16,637 bases of DNA from DATKZH01 sp964505295 (GTDB lineage Bacteria; Planctomycetota; Planctomycetia; Pirellulales; Thermoguttaceae), in contig CAZDHR010000119.1 in assembly GCA_964505295.1 (NCBI GenBank), positions 1-16,637 on the forward strand, read 5' to 3'. Numbering within the stretch: the first letter of the stretch is position 1; every line of letters starts with the position of its first letter. The notes under the pieces were generated by a model that was not told the DNA's origin, searched no databases, and saw only the letters and a list, made by a program, of their open reading frames with translations. A program made the translations under genes and the position numbers. This document shows positions 1 to 6,351 of this stretch, one piece after another.

Positions 1-1236
1 CGGGGCGACGATCGGCTCGGCCGGCTCGAACTCGATGTGCTTCCGGTGATACTTGCCCAGGTGACTGACCATGTCGATGACGCCCCGGGTCAACTCGCCG
101 AGCTCGGTGTTCCGGCGACCGCCCTGGCCGGCGCGAGAGAAGTCGAGCAGCTTCTCGGTGATTTCCTTGCAGCGGAACGCTTCGCTCTGGATCATCTGCA
201 GGTAATTGGCGATGACTGCGTGCTGCGGATCGTCCTCGTCGAGAAGCTCGCGGACGCGGCTTTCGAGCGACTCGGCCGCCATGGCGATCGTAGCCAGGGG
301 GTTGTTGATCTCGTGGGCCACGCCGGCGGCCAGGAAACCGACGCTGGCCAACTGCTCGCTGCGGACCACCTGCCGGGTCCGCTCCCGGACCTGGCGGTCC
401 AGGTCGTCGCGGATCGCCTGGAAGCGGGCGGTCATCGCGTTCATCGCCTCGGCCAGCTCGGCCATCTCGTCGTGCGTGTCGAGATGGATCCGGAAGCCGA
501 ACTGCCCGCCGGCCACCCGGCGCGACCCGGCGATCAGAGCCTCCAGCGGGCGAAAAACCCACTGGTAGAAGAGCTTGAACAAGAGAAGCAGAATCAGCGC
601 GGCGGCCCCGCTGGCGACCCCCGTTCCCGCAAACAGCGCGTGGTACTGGCTGCGGACCTCGGCGGCAAAGCCGCGAAGCTTCTCGTGCAAATGGCTGGGC
701 AACTCCACGGCGAGCCCCTGCAACTGCTCCAGCTCGGCGCTGAGCTGGTCGACGCTGCTGCCGTCGTCCAGTACCCAGTCCTCGTCGCGGTTGATTTCTT
801 CAATCCGCGAAAGCGCCTCCTCGATCTTACGGACCGTCTCCCATTCGCGCTGGGTATCGGCAATCCGCAACTCGTCGCGGGCCTTGCGCTCCAGTTGGGC
901 GCGGTACGTCGACAGGGTCTCCTCGACTTTCTCCAGCCCGCTGCGGAACTGCTCGCGGACGATCAGGACCCGGGCGGGTACCTCGTCGCGGTCGGCATCG
1001 GGGAACTGGCTTTCCCGCAGCCCGCGGAGCAAGCTGAGCGAGATCCGCAGATCGGCCACCTGCCCGCTCAACTCGGCGGCCAGTGGCAGCTCTACCGCAC
1101 GCTGCCTCAGCCCTCGGACGAGGCCGCGATAGGAGTACGTCGTGTACAGACCGCTCCCGGCCAGAATCACCACCGAGAGCAATATCAGCCCGAGTCCGAT
1201 AAGGAACTTGACCCGGATCGGCCAGTTCGACAACAC
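1..1236 (-). CDS. Membrane sensor histidine kinase (HAMP + HisKA), 3' end cut by window edge
   Basis: I translated this frame by hand; it opens with GTG at 1236, six bases after a strong AAGGAGG (1249-1243), and runs without a stop to the left edge (412 codons). In order: a transmembrane helix at about residues 9-29 (FLIGLGLILLSVVILAG), a roughly 180-residue extracytoplasmic, coiled-coil-rich sensor region (EEALSRIEEINRDEDW), a second helix at 208-222 (ASGAAALILLLLFKLF), and a HAMP-type segment around 226-285 (FRPLEALIAGSRRVAGGQF). The HisKA box follows with phosphoacceptor H308 in AAGVAHEINNPLATIAM. The sequence stops just as the HATPase_c domain begins, so ATP-binding motifs cannot be seen. 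It is a NtrB/ZraS-like kinase that would autophosphorylate and pass phosphate to a response regulator, which is not visible here. The ligand is unknown. It is divergent from nadC and I see no functional link to it. Confidence 0.93.
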   Translation of the reverse strand, partial: MLSNWPIRVKFLIGLGLILLSVVILAGSGLYTTYSYRGLVRGLRQRAVELPLAAELSGQVADLRISLSLLRGLRESQFPDADRDEVPARVLIVREQFRSGLEKVEETLSTYRAQLERKARDELRIADTQREWETVRKIEEALSRIEEINRDEDWVLDDGSSVDQLSAELEQLQGLAVELPSHLHEKLRGFAAEVRSQYHALFAGTGVASGAAALILLLLFKLFYQWVFRPLEALIAGSRRVAGGQFGFRIHLDTHDEMAELAEAMNAMTARFQAIRDDLDRQVRERTRQVVRSEQLASVGFLAAGVAHEINNPLATIAMAAESLESRVRELLDEDDPQHAVIANYLQMIQSEAFRCKEITEKLLDFSRAGQGGRRNTELGELTRGVIDMVSHLGKYHRKHIEFEPAEPIVAP

Positions 1237-1429
1237 CGGCGACCTCCTTGTCGCGTGACGGGCATGCCCCCGACGCCCGAAGTCGCCTTCGCCCGGCGGA
1301 ATTCCTAACGACTTCGATCGGCGGAGTGTAACACCAGCGGCCCTTCCGAAGCAAGACGAAGACAGTAAATTGAGCGAACATGGGGTGACTGCGCAATACG
1401 AGAAGCATGGGGAACAGCAGTCTTGCCTC

Positions 1430-1534
1430 GTTCCCAAGCTCCAGCTTGGGAACGCACATCAGGTAAGCTCCAGCTTCCGTGGGGGCGAAGCAGAGCTTCG
1501 CGGAACTGGGTTCCCAAGCTGGAGCTTGGGAACC
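1430..1534. repeat. Bipartite inverted repeat, TTCCCAAGCT/AGCTTGGGAA family (REPIN-like)
   Basis: Two near-perfect palindromes flank a 55-bp centre. The left one (1430-1453) has 11-bp arms GTTCCCAAGCT and AGCTTGGGAAC around a CC centre. The right one (1509-1534) has 12-bp arms GGTTCCCAAGCT and AGCTTGGGAACC around a GG centre. Because the centres are CC and GG, the right copy is the exact reverse complement of the left, so the unit is an inverted pair of hairpins. The centre holds a further small inverted repeat, CGAAGC-AGA-GCTTCG. This bipartite layout resembles REP doublets (REPINs). From general knowledge, repeats with this core are frequent in planctomycete intergenic DNA and give rise to spurious annotated proteins. 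Confidence 0.85.
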
Positions 1535-1673
1535 AGAAGGCGAAAATGGGAAGCGACGGTGTTCTGGCACGTATGCGAACCGGGCGGAGAGCGATCCCAG
1601 GGCTTTCCGACACGTCGGGACGCGGATATTCTGATAATCTGGGCCTGATGGTTCGCTTCTGCCGCACCGCCAC

Positions 1674-1680
1674 GGGGAGG
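1674..1680 (+). promoter_or_regulatory. Ribosome-binding site deciding the nadC start
   Basis: GGGGAGG lies six bases before TTG 1687. This supports TTG over the in-frame ATG at 1648, which has no SD and would add 13 residues (beginning MVRFCRTATG) not expected in NadC. Confidence 0.7.
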
Positions 1681-1686
1681 TCAACT

Positions 1687-2637
1687 TTGGCCAGAGACTT
1701 TCATCAGATCACCTGGGACGACCCCTTGCAGGCCGACTTGCAAGAGCTTGTGCGGTTGGCAATCCGTGAAGATCTGGGGGAGAACGGCGATTGGACCACC
1801 GCGGCGCTGGTGTCGGAGGATGCGACCGGGCGGGCGGATGTGGTCGTGCGCGAGGAGGGCGTGATCGCCGGCTTGCCCGGGGCGGAGATGGCGCTGCACT
1901 TGGTGGACGCTCGGTTGCGGTGGCTGGCCGAGCGGGGAGATGGCCAGTCGGTCAAGCGGGGAGACCGCGTCGCGCGCGTCGAAGGGCCCGCCCGAAGCAT
2001 GCTCGCGGCGGAGCGCCCCATGCTGAACCTCTTGGGACGGCTGTCGGGCATTGCGACCCTCACAAAGAGGTACGTGGATGCCGTGGCGGGAACTAAGGCC
2101 CGAATCTACGACACCCGAAAGACGACGCCGGGCTGGCGCCGGCTGGAGAAGTATGCGGTTCGCTGTGGCGGGGGCCGGAACCATCGGACGGGCCTCTACG
2201 ACGCCGTGCTGATCAAGGACAACCACCTCGCTTTGGGGGCCGGGTCGGGGGATTCTGCGGTCGGATACACGCCCGCCGAGGCGGTTGCCCGGGCTCGTCG
2301 TTTCGCCCGGCAGCACACGGCCGAGTCCGGCGGGGACGACCCGATCATTGAGGTGGAGGTGGACACGCTCGAGCAGCTCGCCGACGTGCTCCCGGCCGGG
2401 CCGGACATCGTGCTTCTGGACAATATGAGCCCGGCGGAGCTGGCCCGTGCGGTCGAATGTCGCGACGCCGTCGCTCCCGAAGTGGAGTTGGAGGCCTCCG
2501 GGGGCGTCCGTCTGGAGACGGTCCGGCAGATTGCCGCAAGCGGCGTGGACCGGATCAGCGTTGGGGCGTTGACGCACGCGGCGCCTTGGCTGGACGTCGG
2601 CCTGGATTGGCAGCCGGGCGGTGCGGGGACGAGCTAG
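1687..2637 (+). CDS. nadC: Nicotinate-nucleotide pyrophosphorylase (carboxylating), quinolinate phosphoribosyltransferase
   Basis: NadC converts quinolinate and PRPP to nicotinate mononucleotide, CO2 and pyrophosphate, the step that commits quinolinate to de novo NAD synthesis in the cytoplasm. From TTG 1687 the product is 316 residues, slightly longer than the usual 280-300. Family signatures are clear: the N-terminal REDLGENGDWTT (27-38), the PRPP/quinolinate-binding stretch DTRKTTPGWRRLEKYAVRCG (142-161) followed by GGRNHRTGLYDAVLIKDNH (162-180), the barrel acidic residues in EVEVDTLEQL (222-231), VLLDNM (242-247), LEASGGV (268-274) and the phosphate-binding end GVDRISVGALTH (286-297). Nothing essential is missing. 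No nadA or nadB is nearby, so the gene stands alone between a kinase gene and a secretion operon. An upstream ATG at 1648 is a less likely start. Confidence 0.97.
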   Translation: MARDFHQITWDDPLQADLQELVRLAIREDLGENGDWTTAALVSEDATGRADVVVREEGVIAGLPGAEMALHLVDARLRWLAERGDGQSVKRGDRVARVEGPARSMLAAERPMLNLLGRLSGIATLTKRYVDAVAGTKARIYDTRKTTPGWRRLEKYAVRCGGGRNHRTGLYDAVLIKDNHLALGAGSGDSAVGYTPAEAVARARRFARQHTAESGGDDPIIEVEVDTLEQLADVLPAGPDIVLLDNMSPAELARAVECRDAVAPEVELEASGGVRLETVRQIAASGVDRISVGALTHAAPWLDVGLDWQPGGAGTS

Positions 2638-2658
2638 CTCGGACTATTCCCCAAGCCC

Positions 2659-2715
2659 GTAGCACAGACTTCCCAGCCTGTGCCATCAGGAACGCGGGCA
2701 AGATGCCTGGGCCAG
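2659..2715. repeat. Degenerate copy of the GTAGCAC..GCCTGTG / CAGGCAAGATGCCTG repeat
   Basis: The left half reads GTAGCACAGACTTCCCAGCC and the right half contains GGGCAAGATGCCTGGG. It matches the better-preserved copy at 4676-4731 in order and spacing, but the arms no longer pair well, so it looks like an old, decayed copy. Confidence 0.65.
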
Positions 2716-2906
2716 GGGGCCACGCTGCGAGATAATCCGGGTTAGGGTGAAGTCCGTATCTCAGGGCTCTCGATGGGCGTTGCCGCAGGTCATCGCATGA
2801 GGCGAATCGGCAACGCGGAGGAATGCCTCGAAAGCGCATTTTCGCGGCAATTGGCGTACTCGCACTTGCACGCTCCGGGCGGCCGGCCTCTATCGGCCGT
2901 GCGAGC

Positions 2907-2934
2907 TTGACCCTCGTTAGGCCCGGACTATAGT
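2907..2934 (+). promoter_or_regulatory. Candidate sigma-70 promoter for the prepilin operon or a small RNA
   Basis: TTGACC (2907-2912) and TATAGT (2929-2934) are separated by 16 bases, close to the sigma-70 consensus and rare in such GC-rich DNA. Transcription would start near 2941, about 112 bases before the first prepilin ATG and about 35 bases before the terminator-like hairpin. This is a consensus match only. Confidence 0.5.
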
Positions 2935-2940
2935 TCTCTT

Positions 2941-3027
2941 GGACTGGCGCCTTGGGGAGGGGCGTTGGTCTCCCGGCGCAGCAGGCATAGCTGGGAGCTA
3001 GAGGGGATCCTGCTGCGCCATTTTTTT
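2941..3027 (+). ncRNA. Candidate small RNA or attenuator leader (~87 nt), unassigned family
   Basis: The segment is bounded by the promoter-like boxes at 2907-2934 and the hairpin with T tract ending at 3027, giving a predicted transcript of about 87 nucleotides. It contains an early hairpin, GGGAG (2955-2959) with CTCCC (2970-2974), followed by the terminator stem. A second GGGAG at 2993-2997 and TGGCGC at 2945-2950 (complementary to GCGCCA 3015-3020) could form alternative pairings, as in an attenuator. I do not recognise it as a known RNA family; it lacks the conserved SRP RNA tip and the c-di-GMP riboswitch motifs. Confidence 0.35.
2975..3027 (+). terminator. Intrinsic terminator-like hairpin 26 bp before the prepilin start
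   Basis: Perfect 11-bp arms GGCGCAGCAGG (2975-2985) and CCTGCTGCGCC (3009-3019) enclose a nested stem TAGCT-GGG-AGCTA (2988-3000) and are followed by A and seven T residues (3021-3027). It points along the plus strand and would stop readthrough from nadC or end a short leader RNA. Its placement between a promoter-like sequence and the operon suggests attenuation. Confidence 0.75.
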
Positions 3028-3052
3028 CTTTCTTCACTTGGTCGGCTTTTCG

Positions 3053-3661
3053 ATGAGCGATCTTGTGGTTCGTCGAGCCGTGCGGCTTCGGGCCGCGTTC
3101 ACCTTGGTCGAGGCGCTGGTCGCCATCTCGATCACGGCCATTGCCGCCAGTGTGTTGCTGTTGGGGGTCCACGCTTCGGTCCAGACGACCGAGGAAGCCC
3201 TCAAGCAAACGATCGCCCTGGGCATGGCCGAGCAGTTGCTCGACGAAGTTCTGGGCGCCCGGTATCACGACGCCGACGCGGATGACGGCCATGAGATCAA
3301 CCTCGGCCCGTCCGGGTGGGAGGGGCAGGGTTCGGGACGGGAACGATACGACGACGTCGACGACTACAATGGCGTACGAGCCGAGCCGCCCGAGGACCTC
3401 TGGGGGATCGAGCTCGGCACGGACGACGGGGAAGGCGACGCGCGTCACCCCAGCTTCCGCGTGCCGGCCGGGTTCCTCGACCACTGGCGACAGGAAATCG
3501 ACGTCTACTACGTCGGCGCCCCCGATTTCACGACGCCCTCCGACCCGGAAAAAGACTATCGGGCCGTGGAGGTCCGTATCTACTACAACGATCCCAATGG
3601 CGGTAGCCGCGAGTTGGCCAATCTCCGACGAGTGGTGGCCTACCTCCCGCCGACGGAGTGA
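3053..3661 (+). CDS. GspI/PilV-like minor prepilin (N-methylation motif)
   Basis: This 202-residue protein carries a type IV prepilin N-terminus: a short basic leader (MSDLVVRRAVRLRAA), then FTLVEALVAISITAIAASVLLLGV, with the conserved glutamate at +5 and a hydrophobic assembly helix. The residue before the cleavage site appears to be Ala rather than the usual Gly. The rest is a soluble, acidic, Asp/Gly-rich head (DDGHEINLGPSGWEG, DDVDDYNG) ending in a strand-rich region. GspI/PilV-type proteins sit at the tip of the (pseudo)pilus and are processed by prepilin peptidase at the inner membrane. ATG 3053 is preferred to TTG 3038; neither has a clear SD. It is first in the operon, ahead of two more prepilin-like genes and a GspH-like gene, which supports the I position. 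Confidence 0.85.
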   Translation: MSDLVVRRAVRLRAAFTLVEALVAISITAIAASVLLLGVHASVQTTEEALKQTIALGMAEQLLDEVLGARYHDADADDGHEINLGPSGWEGQGSGRERYDDVDDYNGVRAEPPEDLWGIELGTDDGEGDARHPSFRVPAGFLDHWRQEIDVYYVGAPDFTTPSDPEKDYRAVEVRIYYNDPNGGSRELANLRRVVAYLPPTE

Positions 3662-3663
3662 CA

Positions 3664-3826
3664 GGGTGACGGGGTGAGGGGGTGACAAGGTGAAAAGGTG
3701 GCCGATGTCCATTGCCGATCGTTTAGCCGCACGCCGAAGGCGTGCGCGTTTGCCCCGTCGCGCCCTCACCCCCTCACCCAGTCACCCCCTCACCCCTTCA
3801 CCCCCTCACCCCGTCACCCCGTCACG
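3664..3826. repeat. Long inverted repeat built of tandem 8-mers (GGTGACRR / GTCACCCC), copy 1
   Basis: The left arm (about 3664-3700) is a run of GGTGACGG/GGTGAGGG/GGTGACAA-type units and the right arm (about 3764-3826) is a run of CTCACCCC/GTCACCCC units, the reverse complement. Both have a period of 8 bases, or close to it. The 60-bp centre contains its own hairpin, GCACGCC-GAA-GGCGTGC (3729-3745). The same architecture recurs at 16272-16428. The right arm immediately precedes the conserved part of the next prepilin gene. Confidence 0.85.
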
Positions 3827-4631
3827 TCTAGTGCGCCGCCGGGGCGTAACGCTCCTGGAGCTTCTCACCGCCATGACCATCATGGTGATGGTGGTCGGAG
3901 CCTTGGGGGGGATCACCAAGGCGGTCCAACTGAGCTTCGAATACAACCAGGGCCACGGCGACGCGACGCAGCACGCCCGCGTCGTCCTGGAGCGGATTTG
4001 CCGGACGGCCCGGGAGGCGACCGCCAACGAGAAGTTCCCGGGGTTTATCGTCCTGGCCGAGGAGGTGGGCTCGTGGCGATTCCCCGACACGCTGGTCGTC
4101 TGGCGCCCGGATGGCGATCCGGTGTTTCCGGAAGGCATGCCTCGGCTCGACGAGCTGGTGATCTATTGTTCCCATCCCGAGGCGCCCGGCACGCTGGTGG
4201 AAATCACCACCAACGACACGGCGGAGTTGTCCGAGGACGACGTGGCCCGGGCATCGCAGATCGAGGCGATCAAACGGTCCAGCGCGAGCGACGTGACCAC
4301 GCTCACGAGCCGGCTGCGGACCGGCGCGGTGGAGGACGGCGGAGACGGGCAGTTGCGGGGCGCCGTGCGGTTCGAGACGCGGTTGCGCCCTTCCGACGCT
4401 CAGTGGAAAAACGACAGCGACAACCCCTCCTGGGACGAATGGCACGAGCTGCCCTGGGTCCAGGGAATCTACGGCTCCGAGACCGGCTTGCGTCAGACGT
4501 GGGTGCGGATCGAGATCCAGTTGATGGCCGGCGATCCCCCGGCCCCCGGGGCGGTCGACCGTCGCCAGGCGATCCCCTTTTTCGGTTCGGCAGCCCTCTA
4601 CTACACGATGCATGAGGACCAGCGGCCATGA
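3705..4631 (+). CDS. GspJ/PilW-like minor prepilin
   Basis: A prepilin motif, RRRGVTLLELLTAMTIMVMVVGALGG, starts the conserved part: Gly at -1, Glu at +5 and a long hydrophobic helix. The head domain is about 240 residues with the signatures of the GspJ/PilW group: a helix with HARVVLERICRTAREA, then alternating strands ending in WVRIEIQLMAGDPP and a short C-terminus. The start is uncertain. ATG 3705 gives 308 residues, but its first 42 codons lie in the 8-mer repeat and read as SPSHPLTPSPPHPVTPS. GTG 3831, just after the repeat, would give MRRRGVTLLEL, a normal short prepilin leader and a 266-residue protein; I think this is the likelier biological start, although it has no SD. The stop overlaps the next ATG (ATGA, 4628-4631), showing tight translational coupling. 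Confidence 0.85.
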   Translation: MSIADRLAARRRRARLPRRALTPSPSHPLTPSPPHPVTPSRLVRRRGVTLLELLTAMTIMVMVVGALGGITKAVQLSFEYNQGHGDATQHARVVLERICRTAREATANEKFPGFIVLAEEVGSWRFPDTLVVWRPDGDPVFPEGMPRLDELVIYCSHPEAPGTLVEITTNDTAELSEDDVARASQIEAIKRSSASDVTTLTSRLRTGAVEDGGDGQLRGAVRFETRLRPSDAQWKNDSDNPSWDEWHELPWVQGIYGSETGLRQTWVRIEIQLMAGDPPAPGAVDRRQAIPFFGSAALYYTMHEDQRP

Positions 4632-6226
4632 GCCGTCCAGACGCGTCGGCCGACTCGACTTGTCCGGCTTTGCCCGTAGCACCGGCTTCCAGCCTGTGGA
4701 GTTGCGAACACAGGCAAGATGCCTGTGCTACTCGGGGGGAGAAAACGCCGCCGATCCCCGTGCGGCGGGGCGTGACCGTGCTGATCGTTCTACTCCTGCT
4801 TTCCATCACCCTGGGGCTCTCGTACGCCATCGTCCGTTCGCAGACGACGGCGCTCCAGGTGCAGCAGAACGCCAACGTCCGGGTGTCGGCGCGCCGGGCG
4901 GCCCTGACCGGGCTGACCGTGGCGCTGAAGGAGATGCACACCACGGAGTGGTGTTACGGCGACGGCGTGAACACGACGCTGAGCGGACCGATCGGCGACC
5001 ACGAGCGCTATCGGGTGACGTACGCCGCCGGCGATCCCTCGCTTGCCGAGGATGATCCCGACTGCCCCTACCGCGTCACGCTCCTCTCGACCGGCACGGC
5101 AACCGATCCCAGCGACCCGGAACGGACGTCGACGCACCAGGCCCGGGCGGTGGTTCGCCTGGTGCCGCGGAAGCTGGCCGACGAGCCGCACGATTGGGAT
5201 ACCATGCAGCAGTACACGGTCTACCAATCGAAGAAGGATTCCTTCGAGGTGGACATTCCCTGCCGGTTCGAAGGGCGCGTGCGGGTCCAAGGACAATTGA
5301 AGATCGGCGCGAACTATCCTCCTTTCGATAGTGACGCCTGGTGGGGATACCTGCTTGGCTTGAAGGACATGCTGCACAACAACCCGGACGATGACTATCG
5401 GCCGTTCACCGATTCGGTATACCTCGATGAAGACGAGCAAAATCGCAAGTACGTCGATGTGCTCCGGGATATGGACGTTACGGTCAACCACGAAGGCGTT
5501 GACGAGGCCGCTCACGTCGGCTCCAACCCGCCTTCCCAAAGCACGTATCAGATCTATCCGGGAGGGCCGGTCTACACGATCCCCACGTTGGATTGGAAAG
5601 TGATCAACACCACACTGGAACCCGACCCAACCACGAATCCGCTTGGCATATACCAACGCAATGGGACGTTGAGAATCGACGAGAATGTCACCGTCCGCGG
5701 TTCCGTATTCTGCACCGATGACATCAGGGTGCGGCAGGGCAACGTCCATTTCGAGCCGATCGAACTGCCCGGACTCCACGGGTCCGACGGCCCCGTGCGG
5801 CTGCCCGTAGCCTACTGCAAGAACTTCATCGTCACGTATTTCGGGCAAGCCGATCTGACGGGCTTCCTTGGTGTCTTCGACCAATTCCTAATCGAGAAGA
5901 GCCCTGACACGAGGCAATTTGCCGTCACGGGTCGACTGGTCATGTCCAAGTTGCTGGTCAAGGAGCGCCAGCCATGGAAAGGTGTGGCGTGGGACCATCG
6001 CTATGAGGACTTCGAAGACGAACTCGAGGAAGGGGGGACGCCCTACTTCCCCGTGTGGATGGCCGATTGGGACCGCGGATACGATCCAAAGCCGCTTATC
6101 ACCTTCAAGGCCGATCCGAATCCGGTCACCTACCACTGGAAGAATCCCAACGACCCGATCTACGTGCCTCACCCGAACGACGACGGCCTGCGATGGGACC
6201 TGTTGGAGTGGACGGATAGCTTGTAA
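4628..6226 (+). CDS. Large PilX-like/GspK-position prepilin-like protein
   Basis: The N-terminal helix GVTVLIVLLLLSITLGLSYAIVRSQ followed by QVQQNANVRVSARRAALTGL is typical of PilX/GspK-type minor pilins, which often lack Glu at +5, as here. The remaining 400 or so residues are a large extracytoplasmic region, Asp/Tyr/Pro-rich and predicted by eye to be beta-rich, with a stretch (RIDENVTVRGSVFCTDDIRV) reminiscent of repeated strands in surface or polymer-forming proteins. It lacks anything I recognise as the GspK alpha-helical domain. ATG 4628 overlaps the preceding stop; from it the product is 532 residues, but codons 17-35 are repeat DNA. GTG 4760 (MRRGVTVL, 488 residues) is an alternative start with a normal leader. 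The second half appears less GC-rich than its neighbours. I infer a tip or cargo-presenting role from gene order. Confidence 0.75.
   Translation: MSRPDASADSTCPALPVAPASSLWSCEHRQDACATRGEKTPPIPVRRGVTVLIVLLLLSITLGLSYAIVRSQTTALQVQQNANVRVSARRAALTGLTVALKEMHTTEWCYGDGVNTTLSGPIGDHERYRVTYAAGDPSLAEDDPDCPYRVTLLSTGTATDPSDPERTSTHQARAVVRLVPRKLADEPHDWDTMQQYTVYQSKKDSFEVDIPCRFEGRVRVQGQLKIGANYPPFDSDAWWGYLLGLKDMLHNNPDDDYRPFTDSVYLDEDEQNRKYVDVLRDMDVTVNHEGVDEAAHVGSNPPSQSTYQIYPGGPVYTIPTLDWKVINTTLEPDPTTNPLGIYQRNGTLRIDENVTVRGSVFCTDDIRVRQGNVHFEPIELPGLHGSDGPVRLPVAYCKNFIVTYFGQADLTGFLGVFDQFLIEKSPDTRQFAVTGRLVMSKLLVKERQPWKGVAWDHRYEDFEDELEEGGTPYFPVWMADWDRGYDPKPLITFKADPNPVTYHWKNPNDPIYVPHPNDDGLRWDLLEWTDSL
4676..4731. repeat. 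Bipartite repeat GTAGCAC..GCCTGTG / CACAGGC..GTGCTAC inside a prepilin leader region
   Basis: The left half (4676-4698) starts GTAGCACCGGCTTCCAGCC and the right half (4709-4731) starts CACAGGCAAGATGCCTG and ends GTGCTAC. Outer arms pair with one mismatch, inner GCCTGTG/CACAGGC pair perfectly, and each half can also fold on itself (GGCTTCCAGCC, GGCAAGATGCC). A decayed relative lies at 2659-2715. It is readable in frame with the flanking gene, where it encodes HRQDACATRG. Confidence 0.88.
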
Positions 6227-6265
6227 CGTAGGGAGTCTCGCAGCTTGACCGCGCAGGCGCCTTCT

Positions 6266-6293
6266 AAGCCCACGGGTTGCAACCCGTGGGCTT
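6266..6293. repeat. Perfect 28-bp palindrome, AAGCCCACGGGTT family
   Basis: The half-site AAGCCCACGGGTTG is followed directly by its reverse complement, giving a perfect 28-bp palindrome with no spacer, in the 125-bp gap before the 81-residue protein gene. It has no T tract, so it is not a classical terminator. It resembles the other dispersed palindromic repeats of this window and is probably a member of a chromosomal repeat family, though it could also serve as an mRNA processing or stabilising hairpin. Confidence 0.85.
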
Positions 6294-6351
6294 GGCCGTG
6301 ACACATCGTTCACCCGACAATGCCAGACTCGATATGCAAGGAGCAAGAACC

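Larger units (their letters stand above)
1237..1686. other. 450-bp divergent intergenic region between histidine kinase and nadC
   Basis: No coding region is supported here; the readable frames on both strands are made of the palindromic repeats described separately at 1430-1534. Promoters for both divergent genes must lie here. A GATAAT at 1633-1638 could be a -10 box for nadC, but I find no good -35 box 17 bases upstream, so I do not call a promoter. The kinase's ribosome-binding site is at 1249-1243. Confidence 0.6.
2638..3052. other. 415-bp structured intergenic region upstream of the prepilin operon
   Basis: No protein gene is supported on either strand. From left to right it holds a degenerate GTAGCAC/GCCTGTG repeat (2659-2715); an 8-bp inverted repeat CGTTGCCG (2778-2785) / CGGCAACG (2808-2815); an imperfect 10-bp hairpin TGCCTCGAAA / TTTCGCGGCA (2824-2849) with one mismatch; a GC-rich palindromic patch (2878-2900); a promoter-like pair of boxes (2907-2934); and a terminator-like hairpin with a T tract (2975-3027). 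The density of secondary structure is higher than in other gaps of this window. Confidence 0.6.

Noticed and set aside
37..1308. A 423-codon plus-strand open frame over the first kinase
   Set aside because: It is the shadow of the minus-strand histidine kinase, whose HisKA and HAMP motifs and ribosome-binding site are clear; the plus-strand translation shows no known motif.
827..1684. Minus-strand open frame across the kinase start and the intergenic repeats
   Set aside because: Its residues over 1430-1534 are translated palindromes and its remainder is an out-of-frame reading of the kinase gene.
2941..3027. Possible SRP (4.5S) RNA, because of a GUUGGUCUCCCG-like stretch
   Set aside because: The invariant tip sequence (GGUCAGGNCCGGAAGG type, followed by AGCAGC) is missing, so the resemblance is not enough.
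2555..3769. A 404-codon minus-strand open frame spanning the end of nadC to the first prepilin gene
   Set aside because: It is antisense to well-supported genes and to repeat DNA, with low-complexity, Arg/Pro-rich product and no motif.
6266..6293. Rho-independent terminator after the PilX-like gene
   Set aside because: The palindrome is perfect but no T tract follows on either strand, and the sequence belongs to a dispersed repeat type.
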